From: Streptomyces sp. BV286
Lineage (GTDB): Bacteria; Actinomycetota; Actinomycetes; Streptomycetales; Streptomycetaceae
NCBI RefSeq assembly: GCF_019090165.1
Contig: NZ_JAHRIB010000061.1
Span: 110,258 to 174,257 of the forward strand
Length of the DNA: 64,000 nt
Reading direction: 5' to 3'
Shown here piece by piece: positions 42,227-50,681 of the stretch. The notes under the pieces were generated by a model. That model was given only the letters and a program-made list of their open reading frames with translations. It ran no database searches and was not told where the DNA came from. Every line of letters starts with the position of its first letter. Within the stretch, counting starts at the first letter, position 1. The translations under genes and the position numbers were made by a program.

Positions 42227-42241
42227 GTCACAGTATGTGAC
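42227..42241. promoter_or_regulatory. Inverted repeat GTCACA-GTA-TGTGAC
   Basis: Perfect 6-bp arms lie between the divergent XRE and 139-aa genes. Nearby, GTGCAC occurs three times (42173-42178, 42193-42198, 42203-42208). Together they suggest operator sites for the adjacent XRE protein. Confidence 0.55.
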
Positions 42242-42261
42242 GGCCCGTAAGCATTTGCTCC

Positions 42262-42681
42262 ATGAACCCGAAAACTCCCCACGCCACCGCTCACGCCTGG
42301 ATCCCCGCCTCCGGACACGGCCTCCGTCATGCGGGCATCCACTTCGACGCCGTACGCATCGCGGGCGTACTCGCAGAACAAGTGGCGTACGAGCTGATGC
42401 AGTTCACGGACTTTCAGGCGGGGCCGATCGTCCGGGAGGCGACGGGGCACCGGTACATGTACTTCCTGTTGCCCCCGCAAAGTGCGACGGGCCACCGCTG
42501 GCCTGCCGGGGTGCGCGCGCTGGGGCGGGACGCGCAGGGATGGGCGTACGTGGGGGTGCCCGCGTTGGGTGGGCTGACCTGGCCGTTGGAGTGGCGGTCG
42601 GAGCCGACGGCCGAAGTGCCGTTCGTGGAGGCGGGCTTGCTGCATGAGGTGGTGAGCCGCTTGATCGGTGCTGTACGGTGA
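42262..42681 (+). CDS. Hypothetical protein (139 aa), divergent from XRE/DUF397 pair
   Basis: 139-residue soluble protein: HAWIPASGHGLRHAGIHFDA, VRIAGVLAEQVAYELMQFTD, YFLLPPQSATGHRWPAGVRA and GLTWPLEWRSEPTAEVPFVE. I have the impression of a Streptomyces-specific family that co-occurs with XRE/DUF397 pairs; no enzymatic motif is visible. No strong ribosome site is seen before the ATG. It is divergent from the regulator, so it is a likely target of it. Confidence 0.68.
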   Translation: MNPKTPHATAHAWIPASGHGLRHAGIHFDAVRIAGVLAEQVAYELMQFTDFQAGPIVREATGHRYMYFLLPPQSATGHRWPAGVRALGRDAQGWAYVGVPALGGLTWPLEWRSEPTAEVPFVEAGLLHEVVSRLIGAVR

Positions 42682-42790
42682 CCGCGACATCACACTCCGT
42701 GCACGTCTGTGTGCGGAGCGGTCCCCGGAGGTGCTACCAACACCGTCCGAGGACCTTCACCACCAGTGGAAGCCTCGAGGTCCACCAAGG

Positions 42791-43807
42791 ATGCTTCGGC
42801 ATGCTATCGCGCCGGTTCGGCGCTACACGAAAGCCTCGCACGACGTCGTACGGCACTCGCGGCTCAACAATGACGCGAAGGTTCTGCTGCTGTACGTACA
42901 AGGGCTCCCTGAGTCCGAGGCCGCCGCCACCAAGCCGCTCAGCGAACACGCGGCCAGGCTGGGCCTGAAGGGCCGGGCGTACCAGAAGGCCAAGCAACTC
43001 CTCTCCGACTGCGGCTACTTGCACGAGTGGCGCGAGCAGGGTGCGCGGGGCCGCTGGGTCACGGAACAACTCCTCGCCAACGTCACCCTCACGCGTGACG
43101 AGGCGTCCCGGGTCCGAGAGGGAGGGGCGGACATGGGGGTGGGCGACGACGTACCGAGTGAGCGGCCACCGACGGTCGGCGGACCGAGGGAGCGGACGGT
43201 CGGTGACTCTCCCCAAAGAGAAGACCTGGGAGAGAAGAACCTTCCCCACCCACCACCCCAAGACCCGACTCCGGGTGCCGATGAAGCTGCTGTCGGCGAG
43301 GAACCCGAGCCCGAGCCCGTACCCAACTCCGGGGCCGACTCCGAGGCCGAATCCGAACTCGTCCAGGCGGAAGGGGTGTTGCTGTCCCTCCGTCACGCGC
43401 ACGGGGACCTGCTCCTCGGCGTACGCGAGGCCCGGCTGCTGGCCGACGCGGCGGCGGAGTGGCTGCGACGGGGTGTCTCGGCGGCCGACCTTCGGCGCGC
43501 CCTGACCACCGGTCTCCCGACGGACGGCGTCCGCTCGGCGGTCGGGTTCCTGCGCCACCGGCTGGTGCAGAAGCTCCCGTCGGCGAGGCGCCAGGTCACT
43601 CCTCCGCCACCGCCCGAGCGAGCCGTGGCCCCGGCCCGGCGTGGCCTGGTGACCTGCCCGGGGCCGGGGGCCGAACACGTCTTCCGCCCCCGGAGCGAGG
43701 AGACCCACTGCCTCCGCTGTCGTACGGCCGCCGCGTTTGAGGTGACACTCCAGCCGCTCTCCGACGGTTGGCGGACGCGCGTACAGGAGTGTGCCTCCGG
43801 TGCCTAG
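42791..43807 (+). CDS. Helix-turn-helix protein with C-terminal Cys motif (338 aa)
   Basis: 338-residue protein. Residues 1-110 resemble the winged-helix start of Streptomyces replication/HTH proteins: MLRHAIAPVRRYTKASHDVV, NNDAKVLLLYVQGLP and LKGRAYQKAKQLLSDCGYLH, followed by GRWVTEQLLANVTL. The centre (about 120-220) is Pro/Glu-rich, with NLPHPPPQDPTPGADEAAV. The C-terminus has a second helical domain (GVREARLLADAAAEWLRRGV) and a possible zinc site TCPGPGAEHVFRPRSEETHC followed by LRC. The start is uncertain: ATG 42791 matches the family start, but an upstream ORF extension exists. A DNA-binding role is inferred. Confidence 0.65.
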   Translation: MLRHAIAPVRRYTKASHDVVRHSRLNNDAKVLLLYVQGLPESEAAATKPLSEHAARLGLKGRAYQKAKQLLSDCGYLHEWREQGARGRWVTEQLLANVTLTRDEASRVREGGADMGVGDDVPSERPPTVGGPRERTVGDSPQREDLGEKNLPHPPPQDPTPGADEAAVGEEPEPEPVPNSGADSEAESELVQAEGVLLSLRHAHGDLLLGVREARLLADAAAEWLRRGVSAADLRRALTTGLPTDGVRSAVGFLRHRLVQKLPSARRQVTPPPPPERAVAPARRGLVTCPGPGAEHVFRPRSEETHCLRCRTAAAFEVTLQPLSDGWRTRVQECASGA

Positions 43808-43862
43808 GGCGTCATACGCTGCTGCCGCAGCCCGGAAGGCGGCCTCGGAGAGGAGCAGGGAC

Positions 43863-44204
43863 ATGGCGGCATGGAGCGAGATCCTTCAGGAGGCCCGCGA
43901 GGCCGTCGGATTCACCGGGCGCGTGGTGCCGCGCAACCTTGAGGGGATCCGCGCGGCCCTCCGCCCCGACCGGCTGCCGGACCTCGATGCCGAACTGGCC
44001 ACCCTCTCCGAAGGTGCCGCCTTCGAGGCGTTCCTCGACCACTGGTGGACGCAGTCCCTCGCCGACACGGCCACCGACGCGGATGCCAAGGCCCTTGCCA
44101 TCGATTTCGCCGACCTCGTGACCGCGCTGCGGGCCAAGGCGACCCGTGGCGGTGCATACACGCAGGCCGAGGTCGAGGACATGCTGAAGGGCAAGGCCTC
44201 ATGA
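43863..44204 (+). CDS. Putative antitoxin of RelE/ParE-type pair
   Basis: 113-residue helical protein, MAAWSEILQEAREAVGFTGR..., ending in TRGGAYTQAEVEDMLKGKAS. No DNA-binding fold is obvious, but it stands immediately before a RelE/ParE-like toxin gene with an ATGA overlap, which is the standard antitoxin-toxin order. GGAGAGGAGCAGGG precedes the ATG at 43863. The assignment as antitoxin rests on position and size. Confidence 0.68.
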   Translation: MAAWSEILQEAREAVGFTGRVVPRNLEGIRAALRPDRLPDLDAELATLSEGAAFEAFLDHWWTQSLADTATDADAKALAIDFADLVTALRAKATRGGAYTQAEVEDMLKGKAS

Positions 44205-44455
44205 GGCTCACGATCATCTGGGAACCGGCCGCGGCGGCCGGCCTGCGACGCCTCAAGTCGCGCGACGGAGACGCCGTCAAGCCGCTGGTCCAGGCGATCA
44301 ACTCCCTCGCCCTCGAACCCGAGCCGCCCGAGAGCAGCAAGCTGGGCGGCACCGATCTGCGGCGGTTACGGGTGGGCGCGTACCGAGTCACGTACGAGAT
44401 CGATGGCGCACGAGTGGCGATCAAGGTGCTGATGGTGGGCCGGACACAGGTCTGA
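44201..44455 (+). CDS. RelE/ParE-family toxin
   Basis: 84-residue protein of the RelE/ParE superfamily, ribosome-dependent mRNA nucleases or gyrase inhibitors. The family pattern is seen: LTIIWEPAAAAGLRRLKSRD, then LRRLRVGAYRVTYEIDGARV and the final strand VAIKVLMVGRT. It overlaps the presumed antitoxin by 4 nt. Codon 56 (44366-44368) is TTA, the rare leucine codon read by the bldA tRNA in Streptomyces, so expression may be developmentally gated. Confidence 0.85.
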   Translation: MRLTIIWEPAAAAGLRRLKSRDGDAVKPLVQAINSLALEPEPPESSKLGGTDLRRLRVGAYRVTYEIDGARVAIKVLMVGRTQV

Positions 44456-44578
44456 CGGCTGCCACCGATGAGCTGGGCGGCGAGCTGGTCACGGGGAGGA
44501 GCTGCGTCCGGGCGGTCGGCAACGTCCCCTCTCACTAGGGGTGTTGGCTGTCAAGCGCCCTCGGCAGATGTCAGTGGC

Positions 44579-47303
44579 ATGAGCCATGATGTGCGCCACG
44601 GATTCAGTGGGGGGCGTCTGTTGAGGACCCGTGTGTTCAAGTGGGCGTTGTCGGCGTTTGTGGGACTGCTGTGGGTGCTGGTCGTACCGGCGGGCGCTCG
44701 GGCGGCAGCGCCGTCGCAGGACACCTGCGAGAGAGCGGGGCTCGCCAAGGCGCGGGTCAGCACGTCGGTGGAGTTCCAGCATGACGACCGGACGTACACC
44801 AAGGTCGTCACCCGGCTGACGGTCGATGTGCCGGGCAGTTGGCCCCTGGCACCGGACCTGTTGCTCAGCGAGGGCAGTCGCCGGTACATCAGGGCCATGG
44901 CCTGTCTCACCAGGAGTGAGCAGAAGAAGCAGCAGCGACACTGGGCGGAGTGGCGGGTCAGCGATCCCGTGGTGGTGTCGAAGGGCGGGCGCGTCAAGGT
45001 CGTCGACAGGGTGCACTCATGGGTCGACCAGTACCGGTCCGACCTCACGGTTGGGGTGTGGAGCGTACGCACCGGTGCTGAGCGGTGGTTTGTACGGCTC
45101 CAGGCACCACCCGCTCTCGCAGGTGCTCGGTGGGACAGGATCACGGTGGACCCGGGGGAGCCGGGTGCCGAGTCGGCGAAGCCGAAGCCCTACTCGGGGC
45201 AGGGAGACACAGCTCTTGTGTGGCGGCCTGAAGCCGTGCAGCAGCAGAAGACGACGGCGGACGACGCGGCGGAGAAGAAGGGCGCGGAGAGCAGGGCCAA
45301 GGAGAAGGACGCTCCGGCCCGGCAGAAGGCCAAGGCTCGTTCACTGCCCGCCGTCACCGTTTGGCTCCGGCCTTCCTGGCAACGTACCTGGGCCGCGCAG
45401 AACAACAGGCTCATCGTGCTGGGGGCGAACAAACTCGGCATGTGGCTGTGGACGGTCGTGGTGTCCGCCCTGCTGTTGGTTGTGGCCCGAGGCTATGGAG
45501 CGCGTTCTGCTACGCCGACCGACCGGCAGCGGAGCACGCGGCGCAATCTCGTCGCGTGGGCCTGGGTCGCCGTCGCCGTCGACGGGCTGACCCTGGCGGA
45601 CGACCTGATCAACAGGTATGTGCAGCGCAGGCGCGACGACCGGTGGCTCGACGAGTGGATCTTCCACGGGCACGGCCTCGCCCTGACGGTCGTCGTTCTG
45701 CTGCTGGCTTTCGCCAGACCGCCTCGGCGGATCTGGGCGATAGCGGGACTGCTGGCTCTGCTGCCGCTCGCGGAGATGAAATGGCCCGAGCGCTTCGATC
45801 TACGTCCGGTCCGCCCTACCCCGGTGGACTACGTCTATATCGCCTCGGACAAGGCGCTTGCCGCGCAGACAGCCTCTGTGTGCTGTGTCATGGCGTTGAC
45901 CCTGCTCGCCTGTGTCGCCGCCGCCTGGCGGCTCGCCACTGACGGACAACTACTCCCGGAGAGCCGCCGGGTTCCTGGCACGGACCGGGCTCTGCGCCTG
46001 CGTTTCGTCCTGCCGGCGGTGATGGCCGCGACCGTATTCATCGCCGTGTGCGTCGCGTTGGCACAGGAGCGCAACTGGCAGCGCGCCTCCTGGCTGAGCG
46101 AGCCCGTGGACTTCGACTACGGCAATGACCACCGGGTCAATTTGCTCTGGGACGCGATGTGGGCCGTTTCCAACGGGCAGGACTGGATCACCGGTTACCT
46201 GTGGATGCTGACTGCACTGGCCGCACTGGCCGCGCTTCGTGCCTGGCACACCTCCTCCGCCCTGTCGCCACTGGACCGGCCGGGAGACCGCGCCGAACGT
46301 CTGTTGTTCCTCACCTTCTTCACCGTCGGGGTAGGGCTGGGCGGCGGCTGGCCTTTGGGTGTGGCCCTTCCCTTGAGCGTGTGGGTGCCCCTGCACATGC
46401 TGGCTCTCTACTGGGTAGTCACCCTCGTCACCCGCCGCTCCGTCCTGGCGCAGTCCCTCACCCGTTCCGGTCGCACGTTCGCCAAGATTTTGGAGCCCGG
46501 CGCCCGCACCGAACTGCTCACCAGGGCCCGCAAGTACCGCGAGATCCATGCCATTCTGCGCCGCCTCGACCAAGGGCTCTTTGGTGACCAGCCCCCCCGT
46601 ACGAGAGGCCGAGGAAGGCAAACTGAGCGGTCTGCACGACTGGCCCGCAGGCGGCGTGCTCACCGCCCCGGACCGGCTCCCGCCAAAGGTGTCAGTGGTG
46701 GACGTGGCCCTGGCGCTGGGTCCGCGCGACACCTGGTGGGCCAACGGAAGCAGGGGTGCCCGCTTCGCGCTGATACCAGGGATGCCGGCGGCCGTCCTGG
46801 CGACCTGGGCATGGATGGTCCGAGGAGAGGCGTGGGAGTCCACCCTCTCCAACCAGTTCGGTTTCCCGGACATGGTGCTCGCGCTGGTCTTCTGGATGGT
46901 CACCTGGGCGGGAGGAGGGTTCGTGCTGGGAGCGTTGTGGCGTGTGCTCCCAGGGCGGCGCGGAGCGGTCAAGGCGCTTCCGGTCACCTTGGCGTTCGCG
47001 CTGCCCGCCGGGCTCGACGCCCTGCTCGCCTGGTTCACCCACGAAGGCGTCGGCAATCTCGCTCTGCACATCTCGGCGATGCTTTTCGTCCTCACGGTCA
47101 CTGGAATCGCGCTCGACCTCGACACGTTCCGGGGCGAACGGCGCTACTGGCAGAGCCGTCTCGGGCTGCTGCTGTCCGTCTACCAGATGCGCTACTACTC
47201 GCTGCAGGTCGCCTATCTGGTCGCCCAGATCATTGCCATGATCACCATCTGGCAGTTCTTCGCGGAACCCGCGGTGACTCCCGAGCCTCCGGAGGGCAAG
47301 TGA
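44579..47303 (+). pseudogene. Very large multi-pass membrane protein, frame broken at a C7 tract
   Basis: Reads as one ~907-residue protein only if the frame changes at C7 (46592-46598). Upstream the frame ends ...AILRRLDQGLFGDQPP. Downstream coding continues in the next frame as VREAEEGKLSGLHDWPAGG to AVTPEPPEGK, and removing one C joins them seamlessly. Domains: signal peptide/first helix (KWALSAFVGLLWVLVVPAGA), a ~210-residue extracytoplasmic domain (DTCERAGLAKARVSTSVEFQ...), a Lys/Glu/Ala-rich coiled stretch, then about 13-15 membrane helices. I do not recognise a function; similar long membrane proteins of unknown function occur in Streptomyces. The frameshift is either a real mutation, a phase-variable tract or a sequencing error. 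Base composition is less GC-extreme than in neighbours. Confidence 0.72.
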
Positions 47304-47334
47304 CCGAGGCGGGGTCCCGTCGAAGGGCGCGGCG

Positions 47335-47922
47335 TCAGTCCCGGGGGAACTCGTCCGTCCTGAGCGTGAGGCCGAGAGGCGTGTTCGTCATGTCGACGTC
47401 CGCGCCGAAGGTGACGGAGAGTTCACTGATGTACTCCCCGTCCTTGGGCTGGGTGAAGAGGTGACACTTGCCCTGGTACGGGTCGGCGATGAGGTAGACG
47501 GGGACCTCGGCGAGGGCGTACGCGGTCTTCTTGGGGCCGTAGTCGTTGGGGGCGGTGCCCCTGGAAATCACTTCGGCGACGAACTGGACGTCCTGGCAGC
47601 GCCAGTACCCGTTGTCCGCCTTGGTGGCATCCTCGGCCACCAGCGTCACGTCACTCGCGAAGCCGTTGAGCTGACCCGGGTAGTCGACACGGACGTCGGA
47701 CTTCACGCGCTTCCGCGGGTACTTGGTCCGGAGTTGCTCGAAGAGGTCCGCGATGATCTCCCAGTGAGTGTCCCGCTGCGGCGACATGAAGATGGCCCCC
47801 TCGACGATCTCAACCTTGTATCCCTCGGGGACGGGCATCCGCTCCAGGTGCTCGAACAGCACGTCGAGCGTGAGCCCTTTGCTCTCGTCGGCCATCTCGA
47901 TCCTGTCGTCAAGGACGGTCAT
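47335..47922 (-). CDS. Uma2-family (PD-(D/E)XK nuclease-fold) protein
   Basis: 195-residue Uma2/DUF820 protein. YKVEIVEGAIFMSPQRDTHW, VKSDVRVDYPGQLNGFASDV and YWRCQDVQFVAEVISRGTAP carry the acidic/Lys active-site layout (SDVTLVAE, FVAEVIS, KKTAYAL) of this restriction-endonuclease-like fold. Family members are abundant in Streptomyces and cyanobacteria; their biological role is not established. Convergent with the large membrane protein gene. ATG 47922. Confidence 0.92.
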   Translation of the reverse strand: MTVLDDRIEMADESKGLTLDVLFEHLERMPVPEGYKVEIVEGAIFMSPQRDTHWEIIADLFEQLRTKYPRKRVKSDVRVDYPGQLNGFASDVTLVAEDATKADNGYWRCQDVQFVAEVISRGTAPNDYGPKKTAYALAEVPVYLIADPYQGKCHLFTQPKDGEYISELSVTFGADVDMTNTPLGLTLRTDEFPRD

Positions 47923-48010
47923 CGTGGCGTTCCTCCCCGGCCGCTCCTCGGACGAGTGCAGCCGCGCAGTACAACGATACGCACGGTGACCAGGGCACGT
48001 CGTGATCCGG

Positions 48011-48694
48011 TCAGGTGGTTTCGGCCCGGTACGGCTCGCCCACGCCCCACGCCTGGTGCATCGCGTCGGTGAAGGCCGCCGCCAGTTTGTGTTCGCCGGA
48101 GGCGTTGGGGTGCGTGCCGTCGTACGTGTCCAGGCTGATGTCGTACGACTCCGGGACCGAGGCCAGGAGGAGAGGGGACGCGGGCTCGTCCAGGTCCGCC
48201 ACCGTCTTCGCGAGGAGCTCGTTGAAACGGGCGACCTCGGCGGCGAAGGGCGCGTCGGTCTCGGCGCGGACGTTCGGGATCACCGGCAGCAGCACCATCG
48301 ACACGCGGGGGTTCGCCGTGCGGGCCCGCGCCACGAACGAGCGGGCGTTCTCCGTCGTCTGCGTCGCGTTCGTGTAGAAGCCCAGGTCGATCAGGCCCAG
48401 CGAGACGAGGAGCACGTCGGCGCGGGTCGTGCGGACCGCGTCGCCGATCAGCGGGGCCAGGTGCTGCCAGCCCTCGCCCCAGCCGGCGAGGTGGCCGCGG
48501 GGGAAGCCGGGGTCGGCGTACTCGTACGAGTCGGCGGCGGCCGTGGCCTTGTCGTAGAGCGTCTCCCGGGGGCCGACGATCTCGAACGGCCTCCCGTACG
48601 TCCCGCACAGGTGCTGCCACAACCGGTAACGCCATGTGTGTTCGCCGGCGCTTCCGATGGTCATGGAGTCGCCGACCGGCATGAACCTGAGCAT
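48011..48694 (-). CDS. SGNH/GDSL hydrolase (secretion signal not seen)
   Basis: 227-residue SGNH-fold esterase. Block I is PVGDSMTIG with the nucleophile Ser near residue 10, block II/III residues occur in ADVLLVSLGLIDLGF, and block V is YDGTHPNASGEHKLA with the catalytic Asp/His. Likely an acyl-ester hydrolase acting on a polysaccharide or lipid; substrate unknown. ATG 48694 (MLRFMPVGDSM) matches the family start, while a GTG at 48715 would add seven residues. Divergent from the next gene. Confidence 0.88.
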   Translation of the reverse strand: MLRFMPVGDSMTIGSAGEHTWRYRLWQHLCGTYGRPFEIVGPRETLYDKATAAADSYEYADPGFPRGHLAGWGEGWQHLAPLIGDAVRTTRADVLLVSLGLIDLGFYTNATQTTENARSFVARARTANPRVSMVLLPVIPNVRAETDAPFAAEVARFNELLAKTVADLDEPASPLLLASVPESYDISLDTYDGTHPNASGEHKLAAAFTDAMHQAWGVGEPYRAETT

Positions 48695-48783
48695 CCGCTC
48701 ATGATGGACGATCACCGGCGGAGGCGGGGTGTGAAGCTGGACACGCCCCGCTGAACCGGCGGCGGGGATGGCAGTCTTGGGGC

Positions 48784-49776
48784 ATGCGTCGCTCGCTCGT
48801 GCTCCTTGCCGGGGCCCTACTCGCCGGGGTGCTCGCCGCGCCCGCCGTTGCCGCCGATGACGACGGGGCGGAGGGCGCGGACGGGTTCACGCTCAAGGAC
48901 CCCCGGATCACCGAGTCCAGCGGGCTCGCCGCCTCCCGGGCCCACCCGGGCGTCTACTGGACCCACAACGACAGCGACGACGGCGCCTTCCTCTACGCCG
49001 TCGACAGCAGGACCGGCGAGACCGTCGCGACCGTCACCATGACGGGCGTCGGCCGGCCCCGCGACGTGGAGGCCATCTCCGTCGGGGCGAACGGCCATCT
49101 CTACGTCGGCGACATCGGCGACAACCTCGGCGGCAAGTGGGACCACGTGTGGATCTACGAGCTGCCCGAACCGAAGCAGCTGAAGGACCAGACCGTCCGG
49201 GCCACGCAGTACGACGTGAAGTACGCGGAGGGGGCACGGGACGCGGAGGCGCTGATGGTGCATCCGAAGACCGGCCGGGCCTACATCGTCTCGAAGAACG
49301 AGAACGGGGGCGGCCTGTACGAGGGGCCCGCCGAGCTCTCCGCCTCCGGCACCAACATCTTCAAGCGCACCGCCGACATCGACCTCTGGGTCACCGACGG
49401 GGCCTTCTCGCCCGACGGCAAGCAGCTCTCCGTACGCGGCTACTTCAACGGCATCGCGTACAAGTGGAACGACGGGAAGCCCAAGCGGCAGGACGGACTG
49501 AGCGTGCCGCTCATGGGGCAGGGCGAGTCGATGACGTACACCCGGGACGGCTCCGCCCTGCTGTACGGGAGCGAGGGTGCCGGGAGTTCCGTGGAACCGG
49601 GGAACTTCCCCGGTGGCGGTGGAGACGGCAAGTCGTCTTCGGGCGGGGGTGGTTCGGGTGACGGGGCCGAGGGCGACGACGGGTCGGGCACCGGCCTGAA
49701 GACGGGTGCGATCGCCTTGGCGGCGGCGCTCGCCGTCCTCTACGGACTCAAGCGGTTGTTCCGCCGTCGGGGGTGA
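48784..49776 (+). CDS. Secreted/anchored beta-propeller-like protein
   Basis: 330-residue protein with a signal peptide (SLVLLAGALLAGVLAAPAVA), a ~250-residue extracellular domain with repeated Asp/Gly-rich blade-like strands (GVYWTHNDSDDGAFLYAVDS, HLYVGDIGDNLGGKWDHVWI, RAYIVSKNENGG, MTYTRDGSALLYGSEG), a Gly/Ser linker (GGGGDGKSSSGGGGSGDGAE), and a C-terminal TM helix with basic end AIALAAALAVLYGLKRLFRR. It is therefore tethered to the outer face of the membrane. WD40-like fold is inferred. No sortase LPXTG-like motif is seen. Confidence 0.8.
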   Translation: MRRSLVLLAGALLAGVLAAPAVAADDDGAEGADGFTLKDPRITESSGLAASRAHPGVYWTHNDSDDGAFLYAVDSRTGETVATVTMTGVGRPRDVEAISVGANGHLYVGDIGDNLGGKWDHVWIYELPEPKQLKDQTVRATQYDVKYAEGARDAEALMVHPKTGRAYIVSKNENGGGLYEGPAELSASGTNIFKRTADIDLWVTDGAFSPDGKQLSVRGYFNGIAYKWNDGKPKRQDGLSVPLMGQGESMTYTRDGSALLYGSEGAGSSVEPGNFPGGGGDGKSSSGGGGSGDGAEGDDGSGTGLKTGAIALAAALAVLYGLKRLFRRRG

Positions 49777-49820
49777 GTGGCTCCGCCGGAGGTCCGGGCG
49801 TCGGCTGCGGGCCCGGTCGC

Positions 49821-50591
49821 TCAGTTGCCCGCGCCCCGGCGCTGGGTGACGAGGGTGTCGAGGCCGTCCAGGATGCGCTGGAGGCCGAAGCCGAAGTGGT
49901 CGAAGTCCGAGCTGAAGGAGTCCTCGGAGAGTGAGGACATCACGGGGAAGCGGTCGCTCGTCATGACCTTCTCCAGGATCGGTGCATGGGCGGCCCAGAA
50001 CTCCGCGTCCGTCAGGCCTGTCCTGCGCTCCGCCTCCTGGGTGTAGAGCTGGGAACGGGCGGCCCCGGTGACGTACGAGTCGATCATGATGACCACCGAG
50101 ACCAGCTCGGGGTCGCTCAGGCCCATGGGCTTGATGCAGGAGATCACCTTCTCCATGCCGTCGATGGCGCTGGGGCCGAGGACCGGGCGGGACTGGTTGA
50201 CCTTCAGCAGCCAGGGGTGGCGCTGGTAGAGGGCGAGGCTCTCGCGGGCCATCGCCTCCAGAGCCGAACGCCAGTTGTCGCCGAAGACGGACATGTCGCC
50301 CTCGGTGCGCTGGACGTGGTCCAGCATCAGGTCGAGCAGCTCGCCCTTGCCAGGCACGTACCGGTACAGGGACATCGTGCCGGTGCCCAGCGCCGTGGAG
50401 AGGCAACGCATCGAGACGGCCTCAAGGCCCTCCGCGTCCGCGATCTGGACCGCCGCTTCCACGATCCGGTCGAGCGTGAGCCCCGGCTTGGGGCCGCGGC
50501 TGGGCCGTGGGCCCATGTCCCACAGCAGGTGGAGGGTGCGGACGATGTCGCCGCTGCCGCTGGTGTCCGTGCCACCCGAACCGCTTGTCAT
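49821..50591 (-). CDS. TetR-family repressor of divergent ABC exporter
   Basis: 256-residue regulator: N-terminal ~35-residue extension, then helix-turn-helix LTLDRIVEAAVQIADAEGLE with AVSMRCLSTALGTGTMSLYR, and a TetR_C-type ligand domain. It is divergent from a DrrAB-like ABC pair across 90 bp that contain an elaborate dyad operator, the classic layout for a drug-responsive repressor/exporter. The C-terminal codons (QRRGAGN) fall in sequence resembling the dispersed repeat element. ATG 50591. Confidence 0.92.
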   Translation of the reverse strand: MTSGSGGTDTSGSGDIVRTLHLLWDMGPRPSRGPKPGLTLDRIVEAAVQIADAEGLEAVSMRCLSTALGTGTMSLYRYVPGKGELLDLMLDHVQRTEGDMSVFGDNWRSALEAMARESLALYQRHPWLLKVNQSRPVLGPSAIDGMEKVISCIKPMGLSDPELVSVVIMIDSYVTGAARSQLYTQEAERRTGLTDAEFWAAHAPILEKVMTSDRFPVMSSLSEDSFSSDFDHFGFGLQRILDGLDTLVTQRRGAGN

Positions 50592-50616
50592 GAGCCTCAG
50601 GGTAATCCCTTGGAAC

Positions 50617-50664
50617 GAAACTGGGTACGGTGTACTCTCATCAGAGTACGATGTACTCAGTTTC
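50617..50664. promoter_or_regulatory. 48-bp nested operator dyad between tetR and ABC exporter
   Basis: GAAACTGGGTAC (50617-50628) mirrors GTACTCAGTTTC (50653-50664) at 11 of 12 positions. Inside it GTACTC (50632-50637) mirrors GAGTAC (50644-50649). Both dyads share one centre (50640.5), and an additional GAGTAC-GAT-GTACTC pair spans 50644-50658. This is a likely multi-dimer TetR operator controlling both promoters. Confidence 0.85.
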
Positions 50665-50681
50665 CGGGATGGGGGAGTTCT

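Noticed and set aside
49986..50681. Upstream extension of the DrrA-like frame
   Set aside because: Antisense to the TetR gene; the GTG at 50682 with GGGGGAG is the real start.
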